A stretch of DNA of 64,000 nucleotides from Paenibacillus turpanensis (GTDB lineage Bacteria; Bacillota; Bacilli; Paenibacillales; YIM-B00363): assembly GCF_011421635.1 (NCBI RefSeq), contig NZ_WTLI01000020.1, forward strand, positions 1 through 64,000. The letters are read 5' to 3'. Both the position numbers and the translations under genes were made by a program. Of this stretch, positions 54,059 to 62,607 are shown piece after piece; position 1 is the first letter of the stretch, and every line of letters starts with the position of its first letter. The notes beneath the pieces were generated by a model. It was not told the origin of the DNA. It did no database searches and worked only from the letters and a program-made list of their open reading frames with translations.

Positions 54059-54154
54059 TTAGTACAACCGGCGAATGAGAGCAAGCAGCATAAAAACAGC
54101 AACACCAATCAGCAGAGCAATAAGACGTTTTTCGTGTTTTTCGTGAGGGTTCAT
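54059..54154 (-). CDS. 31-residue single-helix membrane protein upstream of cydA
   Basis: A 31-codon frame on the cyd operon strand reads MNPHEKHEKRLIALLIGVAV and ends FMLLALIRRLY. It has a polar His/Lys-rich start, one hydrophobic helix (about 11-27) and an Arg tail. Its stop is 20 bases before the cydA ATG, and it is the first frame after the Rex/Fnr-like operator. GGTGAT stands 8 bases upstream of the ATG, a modest ribosome site. It could be another accessory helix of the oxidase or an assembly factor; I do not recognise a family. Confidence 0.5.
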   Translation of the reverse strand: MNPHEKHEKRLIALLIGVAVFMLLALIRRLY

Positions 54155-54192
54155 GTGCGTAGATCACCGCCCGTACCATTGTATTTAGATAT

Positions 54193-54239
54193 AGTATACA
54201 ACTTGTATGTGAAATAAATCACAAATATTGTGTGACAAT
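54193..54239 (-). promoter_or_regulatory. Rex/Fnr-like operator and promoter of the cyd operon
   Basis: TGTGAAATAAATCACA (54208-54223) is a perfect-armed palindrome TGTGA-6-TCACA. It fits both the Rex and the Bacillus Fnr consensus. A second dyad ATTGT-GTG-ACAAT lies at 54227-54239. On the minus strand TATACT (54198-54193) is a plausible -10, which puts the first palindrome over the -35 area. That placement favours repression by Rex, the NADH-sensing repressor of cyd genes in Gram-positives. Confidence 0.65.
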
Positions 54240-54254
54240 GTGTTGAATGAGTAG

Positions 54255-54284
54255 GACCGCAGCTAATCATTAGCGCGGTCTTTT
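54255..54284 (+). terminator. Orphan terminator-like hairpin
   Basis: GACCGC-CTAAT pairs with ATTAG-GCGGTC, followed by TTTTGTTTT. The nearest plus-strand gene upstream ends at 51489, so it may stop antisense transcription or a small RNA, or shield the regulator gene. Confidence 0.5.
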
Positions 54285-54387
54285 GTTTTGGAAATTATTT
54301 TTGTGAGAATTCCCCATCTGCCGGCTATTCAAGATATAATGATTTTATTCAATATGTGGAAAATGCTAGGTGCTTCGGAGGGATAGA

Positions 54388-56727
54388 ATGCAAAGGTATT
54401 TGCTGCGGTTGTTGGCATTCAGCTTTATTCTTGGCGTGATTCCGGCAGTCATGATCGGGATCGTCTCCTATTCTATTGCGTCCCGGGATCTGGAGAGCAA
54501 AGTGAAAGAGAGCCACATGCAGTGGCTTACCCAAACGCAGATGCGTGTGGAGCAAATGCTCAAATCGATTGAAAGATCGGTGACGCAGGTTGCCAATTCC
54601 TCATTAGTAAATTCGGCGATGAACGCCTCCTATGATACGAGCGACTTCGAGCAGGTTCGTGCGCTCTCGTCTGAGCTTTACAATCTTCAATCGAGCGATG
54701 CCGTCATCACACAGGCGTACTTGGTGAATCTAGAGCAGGGCTGGTCGCTCGACTTGAACACACTGCGCCCGTTTGACCAGCTGGAAGAGAAGGAGCAGTT
54801 TCAGCAATACGCTCGTGAAACGCGCAGCATCCAGTGGATTCCGGCTGCGGCGGGGGAGCGCCATAAAGGGCCGCTTTTAATTGAAGATGCGACAGAAGTC
54901 TACGACGCGAAGGATACGTTGACACTTGTGGTAAAAATACCGATTTTACCGCAGACGAGCACGCCGAAGGGATTAGTGGTTGTAAAAATTGCCGCTTCCG
55001 ATTTCCGCCAGGCATTGACGCCGGGCAATCTTGCGGATTCCAACTACATTATGGACCGTTCGGGCTCCAGCATCCTAACGGCAGCGGCAACGGCAGCAGA
55101 TACCGATTACCGCTTGATGAATGAGGCCATTATGAAGCGGCTCGAAGCGGAGCAGGCGAAGCGGGAGGGACTGTTTAACACAAATACAGGGGATGATCAG
55201 GCAGCCGTGATCTATCGAACGTCCGACTATAACGGCTGGACTTATGTCTCCGTCATATCCATTGCGGAGATTACGAAGGAGACGCGCAAGATCGCTCAGC
55301 TGACGATAATTGTATGCGCTATCATTTTATTGTTGGCGTCGGCTTTTGCATTATATGGAAGCCGGAGAATGTATCGTCCGATCCAATCTCTGCTAGAGGT
55401 TGCCAAAGGGGTTGGTCGAAAGCATGAGGAGGAAACCGCTCCGCAGCGAAACGACGAGCTGGACTTCATTAAAGAGAGCATCGAGTCGCTCGCCGATTCC
55501 CGAAGCCGATTGCAGCAGCAGATGATCGGGCAGGCGGGACAGCTCAAGGAATTTTTTGTGCTGAAGCTATTTACAGGTCAGCTTACGGAAAACGATTATA
55601 TTTTTCGCTCGGATTTATACCGCTTTCCTACCGGCTGGAAGCATCTCGGCGTGCTGGCGCTGCAAATTGATAACCTGCAGGATACGAAGTATGAGGAGCG
55701 GGACCGCGAGCTGCTGCTTTATGCAGTGAACAATATTGCGCAAGAGGTGCTGCCCTCGTCGTACCGGTTTACGCCGATTATTTTAAATCATTCCCAGGTA
55801 TCGCTTGTGGCGACCGATGTAGAGCATCCTTCAGAGGTTAGAATATTGCTGTACGAAGCGGCCAAATCGATAAAAGAGCATGCGGAGCGTTATTTGAAAT
55901 TGCGGGTGAGCATCGGAATAAGCAAGCCGTATAAAGCCTTAACCGACAGTGTCAAAGCGTATGGAGAAAGCTTGGCGGCTTTAAAAGCAAGGATCAGTCT
56001 AGGCTCGGATGTCATCATTCATTACGAGGACATAGAAAACCAGCCGGGTGAAGAAAAGTATGTGTATACCCACATAAAGGTGCTCGAGGAGCAGCTCGTG
56101 TATACGATCCGGGAAATGGAGCTCGGGAAGGCGGTTGAGCTTTTCGACCAATTTTTAAACGGGCTTCTCCATAAGGATGGTACGCTCCACGGGCATCAGA
56201 TTCTGCTCATGCAGCTGGTGTCCCGTGTACTTTTTATTGTTCAGGAGCAAGGCATTTCCGTCAAAAGAGTGCTGAAGGACGATGGCGCGGTCGAAAGGCT
56301 GCTTCAGCTGCAGACACGTGAGGAAATCCGGCACTGGTTTGAGTCGAAGCTCCTTGCCCCCATCATTCAAGTGCTTTCGGAGAAGACGGAGCGCCAATAT
56401 GTAAAAATTGCTGATAAGCTTATCGCAATGATTCAGGAGCGGTACGATCAAGAAATTACGCTGGAGCAGCTTGCGGAGGAGCTCAATTACCACCCGGTTT
56501 ATGTGAGCCGCATTTTTAAGAAAGAAATCGGTACAACGTTCAGCGATTACCTATCCGATTATCGGATGCAGATGGCCAAGGTGATGCTCGAAACGACAGA
56601 CATGAAAATTTCCGAAATCGGCGAGAAGCTGCAATACAAAAATATAAGCGCTTTCATCAGAGGGTTCCGGAAGCTGTATGATGTCACCCCAGGTCAGTAC
56701 CGTGAAAGGCTAGGTGAAAAAGGATGA
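54388..56727 (+). CDS. Membrane sensor / AraC-type transcriptional regulator
   Basis: A 779-residue one-component regulator of the type common in Paenibacillus. N-terminal helix (about 8-28), an extracytoplasmic sensor (about 30-300, dCache-like), a second helix (about 306-326, TIIVCAIILLLASAFALYGS), a linker with HAMP-like character, a central GGDEF-like helical region, and a C-terminal AraC DNA-binding domain (about 680-775, ITLEQLAEELNYHPVYVSRI and ISEIGEKLQYKNISAFIRGF). GGAGGGATAG precedes the ATG at 54388. It ends in an ATGA overlap with the next gene. It should sense a sugar outside the cell and control the downstream importer. Confidence 0.9.
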   Translation: MQRYLLRLLAFSFILGVIPAVMIGIVSYSIASRDLESKVKESHMQWLTQTQMRVEQMLKSIERSVTQVANSSLVNSAMNASYDTSDFEQVRALSSELYNLQSSDAVITQAYLVNLEQGWSLDLNTLRPFDQLEEKEQFQQYARETRSIQWIPAAAGERHKGPLLIEDATEVYDAKDTLTLVVKIPILPQTSTPKGLVVVKIAASDFRQALTPGNLADSNYIMDRSGSSILTAAATAADTDYRLMNEAIMKRLEAEQAKREGLFNTNTGDDQAAVIYRTSDYNGWTYVSVISIAEITKETRKIAQLTIIVCAIILLLASAFALYGSRRMYRPIQSLLEVAKGVGRKHEEETAPQRNDELDFIKESIESLADSRSRLQQQMIGQAGQLKEFFVLKLFTGQLTENDYIFRSDLYRFPTGWKHLGVLALQIDNLQDTKYEERDRELLLYAVNNIAQEVLPSSYRFTPIILNHSQVSLVATDVEHPSEVRILLYEAAKSIKEHAERYLKLRVSIGISKPYKALTDSVKAYGESLAALKARISLGSDVIIHYEDIENQPGEEKYVYTHIKVLEEQLVYTIREMELGKAVELFDQFLNGLLHKDGTLHGHQILLMQLVSRVLFIVQEQGISVKRVLKDDGAVERLLQLQTREEIRHWFESKLLAPIIQVLSEKTERQYVKIADKLIAMIQERYDQEITLEQLAEELNYHPVYVSRIFKKEIGTTFSDYLSDYRMQMAKVMLETTDMKISEIGEKLQYKNISAFIRGFRKLYDVTPGQYRERLGEKG

Positions 56728-58325
56728 GGGCAGGAAAAAGGACGGGACGCTTGGAACGGCAAAGGGATGTAAACAGGTACGCACGCATGCAGCAAAATAC
56801 GGATCAAGGGATTCGTCTCCACGGGGCAAAACGCGTTTCCTTTTTCATAGCTGCTGGTACGACGATTCTGGCTTTATTTACCGCTGCAGGATGTGCGGCA
56901 CCCCAATCGAAACAAAATCACGGGGCGGTACAGGGGCGTCCAGTCATTTCCTTGGTTGTGAATCAAGTCGGCGAGACCCCCGCTAAAGACAATTTGCTGG
57001 AGCAAGCGATGGAAGAGTACACCCATACGGAGCTCCAGATTCAGTGGGTGCCTTTTTCTGCCTACGATGAGAAGCTGAAGGTGATGATCGCCTCCGGAGA
57101 GCTGCCAAAGCTGGTTAAACTGATCTATACATCCACGATCATTTCGACGCTGAAATCGGGACAATTTTGGGATATCGGCCCTTATCTTAAGGATTACAAA
57201 AACTTATCCGCTGTGGACACGCGATACTATGACAATATACGGGTAGGCGGTAAATTATATGGGGTACCGTTATACAGAGACCTCGGCCGCGCCTCGATTC
57301 ATTACCGCAAGGATTGGTTTGATCGGCTTGGTTTACAGCTCCCTGTGACGATTGAGGATTGGTATACGGTCATTAAAGCACTAACTAAGGACGACCCTGA
57401 CGGCAATGGCAAGGATGATACGTACGGCCTGATCTTGGAAAAACGTTATAACCAAGGGGTCAGCTCGACATTGACGCGGATCGTGGTGTCGCAGGGCGGG
57501 CCGAATACATGGCAGGTGACAGATGGAACGTTTACGCCGGACTTTATGACGGAGCTATTTTTTGAAGCGTTACAGCTGTTCCGAAGGCTTTACGAGGAGG
57601 GGCTCCTGAACCGGGATTTTGCCATTGCCGACGTTACCGAAACGTGGAAGCAGTACGAGCAGGGGCGGGCGGGGATTACGATTTCCGGCGGAAACGGGCA
57701 AAGCTGGCAGAATAAGTTGGAGCCAATCGTACCCGATGCAGTCATTGATGTTGCCCCTCTTGCAGGACCGGGTGGAATACGGCTTCCGGGAGAGCCGGGG
57801 AATGCCGGATTTCTCGCTATTCCTAAGGACACGGTACAAACGGAAGCGGAAATGCGCAGCATCCTCGCCTTTCTCGATAAGCTGCTGGAGCCGGAAATGC
57901 AAAACCTTCTTTCGAAAGGAATAGAACAAAGGCACTGGATTGACCGAGGGGAGTATGTGGAAATTGTCAGCAGGGAGCTCGACTCGCGTGAGGTGAAGCC
58001 GTACCGGGACACGCTCCCGTTTCTCGGAGAGACAAATCCTGCCCTGAAGCAAGCGCTCCAGCCGGAGCTGTTCCGTAAAAATCAGCTGATCGGAAAGCAA
58101 AACGAACGCTATATTGTTCCGAATCCGGCGCATACTCTGGAATCGGAGACTTACGCCGAAAGGGGCAAGGAGCTGGAGCAGCTCATTACAGATGCGGAAA
58201 CGAAATTTATTATGGGTAAAATCGATGAGCTGGGTTGGAAAGCAGAAATTGAAAAGTGGAGAAAAGCCGGAGGCGACGCAATGATCCGCGAGTATGAGGA
58301 AGCGTACCGCAAGAAGATGAAGTAG
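56724..58325 (+). CDS. ABC transporter extracellular solute-binding lipoprotein (copy 1)
   Basis: A 533-residue family 1-type binding protein. A long basic N-terminus precedes a signal segment and lipobox TAAGC, so the mature form is membrane-anchored. Conserved with copy 2: SLVVNQVGETPAKDN, WDIGPYLKDYKNLS, GKLYGVPLYRDLGRASIHYR, LPGEPGNAGFLAIPKDTVQT, YAERGKELEQLITDAETKF. The ATG overlaps the regulator's stop; a later ATG (56787) would give a more normal signal peptide and is a fair alternative. A strong terminator follows, so it is cotranscribed with the regulator rather than with the permeases. Confidence 0.87.
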   Translation: MRAGKRTGRLERQRDVNRYARMQQNTDQGIRLHGAKRVSFFIAAGTTILALFTAAGCAAPQSKQNHGAVQGRPVISLVVNQVGETPAKDNLLEQAMEEYTHTELQIQWVPFSAYDEKLKVMIASGELPKLVKLIYTSTIISTLKSGQFWDIGPYLKDYKNLSAVDTRYYDNIRVGGKLYGVPLYRDLGRASIHYRKDWFDRLGLQLPVTIEDWYTVIKALTKDDPDGNGKDDTYGLILEKRYNQGVSSTLTRIVVSQGGPNTWQVTDGTFTPDFMTELFFEALQLFRRLYEEGLLNRDFAIADVTETWKQYEQGRAGITISGGNGQSWQNKLEPIVPDAVIDVAPLAGPGGIRLPGEPGNAGFLAIPKDTVQTEAEMRSILAFLDKLLEPEMQNLLSKGIEQRHWIDRGEYVEIVSRELDSREVKPYRDTLPFLGETNPALKQALQPELFRKNQLIGKQNERYIVPNPAHTLESETYAERGKELEQLITDAETKFIMGKIDELGWKAEIEKWRKAGGDAMIREYEEAYRKKMK

Positions 58326-58362
58326 GACGGAGTATACCGCAGACAGCGCGCATAATCATGCG

Positions 58363-58390
58363 AAAACCCTTGAGAAATCAAGGGTTTTTT
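58363..58390 (+). terminator. Terminator between copy 1 lipoprotein and the permease genes
   Basis: A perfect 11-base stem AAAACCCTTGA/TCAAGGGTTTT with loop GAAA and T6. Confidence 0.92.
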
Positions 58391-58532
58391 GTTTGCTGCA
58401 TATTCGGTTGCTTGGGAGCTATTGAAGTTGAAACGGGCACAAAACAACGAATTGGTTAAGCCGAAGGTATAGCCGGTCATGAAGGCTGTGCGGCATAATC
58501 TGGCGTAAGCAAGTGACTTGGAGGTGCCATTC

Positions 58533-59498
58533 ATGAAAGCAGATGTGACGCTGCAGCCGGATGCTCCCCGCGGGCCAACGGCAAAACCAAGACGCGGGAT
58601 CGTACCAAAAACATTATTGCGGGACAAGTGGCTTTACCTGATGCTGCTTCCTGGAATCGCCTACTTCTTCATATTCAAATACGTACCGATGTACGGTTTG
58701 ACGATGGCCTTTCAGGATTATAAGCCGCACCTTGGGTTTTTCGGCAGTCCCTGGGTCGGATTGAAGCATTTTGAGCGCTTCTTTAGCGAGCCGTCGTTCG
58801 GCATGCTGTTTCGCAATACGCTGTTAATCGCGCTTTATAATTTGATCTTTTTCTTTCCGCTGCCGATCATTCTATCCCTGATGATGAATGAGCTGCGGCG
58901 TGAGAGGTTCAAGCGTTTCGTTCAAACGCTCGTTTATGTCCCCCACTTTGTGTCATGGGTCGTAGTCGTCGGCATTTTCTACATGCTGTTCACGACTGAG
59001 AACGGGATTGTTAATGAACTGATTTACGCCCTGACCGGGGAAAAAATCGCCTTTCTGCTTGAGCCGGAATGGTTCCGTACGATGATTGTATCGCAATCGA
59101 TTTGGAAGGAAGTCGGCTGGGGGACGATCATCTTTTTGGCGGCGCTTTCAGGCGTAGATATGCAGCTGTATGAAGCGGCGCGCATTGACGGAGCCGGCCG
59201 CTGGCGGCAGCTATGGCATATTACGCTTCCGGCGATTCGAAGCACGATTATTATTTTGCTTATTCTCCGGCTTGGAGACTTCTTGGATTCCGGCTTTGAG
59301 CACATCTTCCTGATGATCACTCCGACGAACCGCGAGGTAGGCGAGGTGTTCGATACTTATGTATACACCAAAGGTTTGACGCAGGCGCAGTACAGCTATA
59401 GTGCGGCGGTCGGTATGTTTAAATCGGTGGTCGGCCTTGTGCTTGTGCTTGGCTCCAACTGGCTGGCCAAACGTTTCGGGCAGGAAGGCGTGTATTAA
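58533..59498 (+). CDS. ABC transporter permease, LplB family
   Basis: A 321-residue permease with six helices. The EAA loop, contacted by the ATPase, reads LYEAARIDGAGRWRQLWHIT before LPAIRSTIIILLILRLG. The N-terminal LMLLPGIAYFFIFKYVPMYG is typical of LplB-type sugar permeases of Paenibacillus. The ATG at 58533 has TTGGAGGTG upstream; a TTG five codons earlier covers that site. Such systems use a shared MsmX-like ATPase encoded elsewhere, and none is present here. Confidence 0.93.
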   Translation: MKADVTLQPDAPRGPTAKPRRGIVPKTLLRDKWLYLMLLPGIAYFFIFKYVPMYGLTMAFQDYKPHLGFFGSPWVGLKHFERFFSEPSFGMLFRNTLLIALYNLIFFFPLPIILSLMMNELRRERFKRFVQTLVYVPHFVSWVVVVGIFYMLFTTENGIVNELIYALTGEKIAFLLEPEWFRTMIVSQSIWKEVGWGTIIFLAALSGVDMQLYEAARIDGAGRWRQLWHITLPAIRSTIIILLILRLGDFLDSGFEHIFLMITPTNREVGEVFDTYVYTKGLTQAQYSYSAAVGMFKSVVGLVLVLGSNWLAKRFGQEGVY

Positions 59499-59554
59499 TA
59501 TGCGGGTGAAAGCGCTGATGAATTGCTTGGATAAAACAAGGAGGGACTTATCCG

Positions 59555-60427
59555 ATGACATATGACAAAACGTGGGGCGGTCGTCTCTTCGACCTGTTTA
59601 ATTACGGCTTCCTGCTGATATTCGCGATCGTGTGCATTTTGCCCTTTCTATATGTATTGGCGGTATCGTTTACTAGTCCGGCGGAGGTTGCGAAAGGGGG
59701 CATGATCCTATTCCCGAAGGAATTCTCGCTGGCCGCGTACCGTTACATTTTTTCGACCGATACACTGCTTCGCAGTCTGTTAGTTTCGGTGTACGTCACG
59801 GTGCTGGGAACGTTTATTAACCTGCTCATGACCTCGCTGATGGCGTATCCGTTGTCCAAAACTCACATCAAGGGAAGGCAATTTATTTTGCTCGCCGTGC
59901 TGTTTACGATGCTCTTCAGCGGCGGTTTAATTCCGACCTATTTTGTGGTTAAGGCGATGGGCCTGACGAACACCCTGTGGTCTCTCATGATTCCGGGGGC
60001 GATCAGTGCCTTTAATCTCATCGTGCTTAAAAACTTTTTTCAGCAAATTCCGGACGGCTTGGAGGACTCGGCGAAAATCGACGGCTGCAATGATCTTGGC
60101 GTTCTGTTCCGCATCGTGCTTCCGCTGTCCATGCCGGCCATAGCAACCTTTGCGCTATTCTACGCGGTTTCGCATTGGAACCAGTATTTTAATGCCGTCA
60201 TGTACATTAACGACAATACCAAATGGCCGATTCAGGTGCTGCTGCGCGAAATCGTTATTTTGGCGCAAAGCCGCATTGGCGACGCCAGCATCGACGAAGC
60301 TGAGATTCAGCCCTTGACGATTCGTATGGCGGTTATTGTTTTCGCAACAGTTCCGATTTTGTTCGTGTATCCGTTCCTGCAAAAGCATTTTACCAAAGGC
60401 GTCCTGCTGGGTTCGGTAAAAGGGTGA
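59555..60427 (+). CDS. ABC transporter permease, YtcP/LplC family
   Basis: A 290-residue permease, the second half of the membrane channel. The EAA loop is DGLEDSAKIDGCNDLGVLFR followed by IVLPLSMPAIATFALFY, and the C-terminus FPFLQKHFTKGVLLGSVKG-like PFLQKHFTKGVLLGSVKG is the family hallmark. AAGGAGGGAC lies 12 bases before the ATG. It follows the LplB-type gene by 56 bases and precedes the second binding protein. Confidence 0.93.
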   Translation: MTYDKTWGGRLFDLFNYGFLLIFAIVCILPFLYVLAVSFTSPAEVAKGGMILFPKEFSLAAYRYIFSTDTLLRSLLVSVYVTVLGTFINLLMTSLMAYPLSKTHIKGRQFILLAVLFTMLFSGGLIPTYFVVKAMGLTNTLWSLMIPGAISAFNLIVLKNFFQQIPDGLEDSAKIDGCNDLGVLFRIVLPLSMPAIATFALFYAVSHWNQYFNAVMYINDNTKWPIQVLLREIVILAQSRIGDASIDEAEIQPLTIRMAVIVFATVPILFVYPFLQKHFTKGVLLGSVKG

Positions 60428-60500
60428 GTAAGTCCGTTTTCTTGGATTGGCGGAGAAAGCGGGCTTTCCATAAACATTTCTAACGAAAAGGGGTAGAACG

Positions 60501-62012
60501 ATGAAAACACATGCAGCGCTTTTGTTAGGTACAGTCCTGGTCACGTCCTCCATGCTTTCGGCATGCGGGGATACGGCTCCGGAGCAAGGTCAGCCGGCCG
60601 CGGCGCAGGTGGAGGATAATAAGCCTTTTCCGATTAAAATGGTTGTCAATCAGGTTGGGGAAATCCCGCCGGCGGATAATGAGCTGGAGAAGCAAATTGA
60701 AGCGTACACGAAGACAGAGCTGGATATTCAGCGGCTTCCGTCCTCCACGTACGATGAGAAAGTGAATGTGATGGTGGCTGCTGACGAGCTGCCGACCATT
60801 ATCAAGCTGAATTATACTGCGCCTGTTATCGGGCAAATACAAGCGGGCTTATTTTGGGAGCTCGGCCCTTACCTCAAGGAATATAAGAACCTTGCCGCGC
60901 AAAACCAAGTGTTCTACGACAATTTGACGGTGGAAGGAAAGCTGTACGGGATCCCGCTTTACCGCGATTTGGGGCGTGCTGTCGTTCACTATCGCAAGGA
61001 TTGGTTCGACGCTGCAGGGCTGTCCACTCCAAAATCACTGGATGACTGGTACAACATCTCCAAGACGCTGACCTTGGGCGACCCGGATAAAAACGGCAAG
61101 AACGACACCTACGGCCTACTGCTCGACAAAAAGTACAATCAAGGCGCAGCCTCGACCTTTACGAGAATTGCGGTATCGCAGGGCGCACCGAATATGTGGA
61201 AGGTGGAAAATGGGGAGTTTACACCGGACTTCATGACGGAGCCTTATTTCCAAACGATGCAGATGTTTAAGCGCATGTATGATGAAAAGCTGATTAACCA
61301 AGATTTTGCTGCGGTTGACGGTACGGAAATTTCGAAAATTTACGAATCCGGACGCGGAGGGATCCTGTTGTCCGGAGGCAATGCGCAGTCGCTGCAGGAT
61401 AAGCTGATTAAAGTTGTGCCGACGGCTGTCGTGGATGTGGCGCCGCTGGAGGGCCCGAACGGAAGAAGACTTCCGGGCGAGCCGGGCAATGCCGGCTTCT
61501 GGGCAATCCCGAAGGCAACGGTGAAGACGGAGGCGGAGCTGAAGCGGGTAATGACGTTTATTGACCAGCTGATGGACCCGACGACGGCGACACTGCTCGT
61601 TAAGGGAGTAGAGGGCAAGCACTGGGCCGATAAAGGAGAGTTTACCGAGGTGCTCGATCGTGATGCCGACGCAAAGGAAGTAAAGCCATACCGCGATACG
61701 TTCCCGCACCGCGGCGAAAAGTACAATATTGCCAAGCCGGCAAAGCAGCCGGATTTATTCCGCAAAAACTCGAAAATCGGCGGAGAAAACGAGCAGTTTA
61801 TCGTTCCGAATCCGGCGCATAACCTGTTGTCCAGCACGTACGCCGAACGCGGCAAGGAGCTGGAGCAGATCATTACGGACGCGCAGACGAAGTTTATTAT
61901 GGGCAAGATCGACGAGGCCGGCTGGAAGGCGGAAATGGAGAAGTGGAAGAAAGCCGGCGGCGAGACCATGATGAAGGAATATAAGGAAGCGTACGCCAAG
62001 AGTAAAAAATAA
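60501..62012 (+). CDS. ABC transporter extracellular solute-binding lipoprotein (copy 2)
   Basis: A 503-residue binding lipoprotein with a clean signal peptide and lipobox LSAC (Cys22). It is a close paralogue of copy 1 over the whole length (MVVNQVGEIPPADN, WELGPYLKEYKNL, GKLYGIPLYRDLGRAVVHYR, LPGEPGNAGFWAIP, PNPAHNLLSSTYAERGKELE). Its position after both permeases makes it the main partner of this importer. The substrate is probably an oligosaccharide released from plant polymer, given the GH48 gene next door. AAAAGGGG precedes the ATG. Confidence 0.93.
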   Translation: MKTHAALLLGTVLVTSSMLSACGDTAPEQGQPAAAQVEDNKPFPIKMVVNQVGEIPPADNELEKQIEAYTKTELDIQRLPSSTYDEKVNVMVAADELPTIIKLNYTAPVIGQIQAGLFWELGPYLKEYKNLAAQNQVFYDNLTVEGKLYGIPLYRDLGRAVVHYRKDWFDAAGLSTPKSLDDWYNISKTLTLGDPDKNGKNDTYGLLLDKKYNQGAASTFTRIAVSQGAPNMWKVENGEFTPDFMTEPYFQTMQMFKRMYDEKLINQDFAAVDGTEISKIYESGRGGILLSGGNAQSLQDKLIKVVPTAVVDVAPLEGPNGRRLPGEPGNAGFWAIPKATVKTEAELKRVMTFIDQLMDPTTATLLVKGVEGKHWADKGEFTEVLDRDADAKEVKPYRDTFPHRGEKYNIAKPAKQPDLFRKNSKIGGENEQFIVPNPAHNLLSSTYAERGKELEQIITDAQTKFIMGKIDEAGWKAEMEKWKKAGGETMMKEYKEAYAKSKK

Positions 62013-62022
62013 TATAGGAAAA

Positions 62023-62056
62023 GGATGGTCTAAGCAGCTGCTTGGGCCATTCTTTT
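62023..62056 (+). terminator. Terminator of the ABC importer operon
   Basis: GGATGGTCTAAGC pairs with GCTTGGGCCATTC around AGCT (G-T pairs included), followed by T5 at 62052-62056. Confidence 0.85.
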
Positions 62057-62235
62057 TGGCGTTTTCTTCCATTTCCCAAAAAATTTCAACGTTAAATCGG
62101 AAGATTGTCCCCCTATAATCTAGCAAAAAGCTAACGTATAATGGAAATGTAAGTATTTTCAAATGGATTGGAGGTAGATAAAGCTTATTTTGTATTTAAT
62201 GCAATTAATATTCAAAGAAGTGATTTTGAAAAGGA

Positions 62236-62266
62236 GGTGGTCTCCCGCATCCATGACTAGACCGCC
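62236..62266 (+). promoter_or_regulatory. Hairpin sequestering a consensus ribosome binding site
   Basis: GGTGGTCT (62236-62243) can pair with AGACCGCC (62259-62266), one G-T pair, loop 15. The 5' arm includes the end of the strong AAGGAGGTGG site, and the loop holds the ATG (62253) of a 24-codon frame. Confidence 0.4.
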
Positions 62267-62607
62267 CCGAGAATCGAAGCTTATGGAAATACTCCTCGAC
62301 CCCATTGAATTCTCCTCAGATGTTTGATGCAGAAAAGCGATTTCGAAGCATTTTTGTTTCAACACATTTCGTAGATGCGACCGCATAATCCTCCTCTTCA
62401 ATGACAGCTTGACAGCCTCACTTTCCAATTCGGAATAATCGTCGCTCTACTCCAGCCCGCATGATCATCTTTTACAGCAGAATAAACCATCTAGCAATCA
62501 CTGTAATCATTTTAGCTGATACCATCCACGGAAAGGCAGTTGAGCAGGCTCGTTTACTCACACGAAAAGGAACGATTTTATTTTAAAATCATAAGGAGGA
62601 CGATGTT

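Larger units (their letters stand above)
62013..62607 (+). other. Long leader region of the GH48 gene
   Basis: 595 bases without a recognisable gene. After a terminator (62023-62056) come two TATAAT hexamers (62114-62119 and 62137-62142) with poor -35 partners. Then follows a perfect AAAAGGAGGTGG (62230-62240) partly hidden in a hairpin and ahead of a 24-codon frame (62253-62327). The remainder has several short open frames without ribosome sites. The length suggests a long regulated 5' leader for the cellulase. Confidence 0.5.

Noticed and set aside
62159-62428. 89-codon minus-strand frame in the GH48 leader
   Set aside because: No ribosome site; overlaps the plus-strand hairpin and looks random.
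62461-62586. 41-codon frame just before the GH48 ribosome site
   Set aside because: No ribosome binding site and no protein-like pattern beyond a weak hydrophobic stretch.
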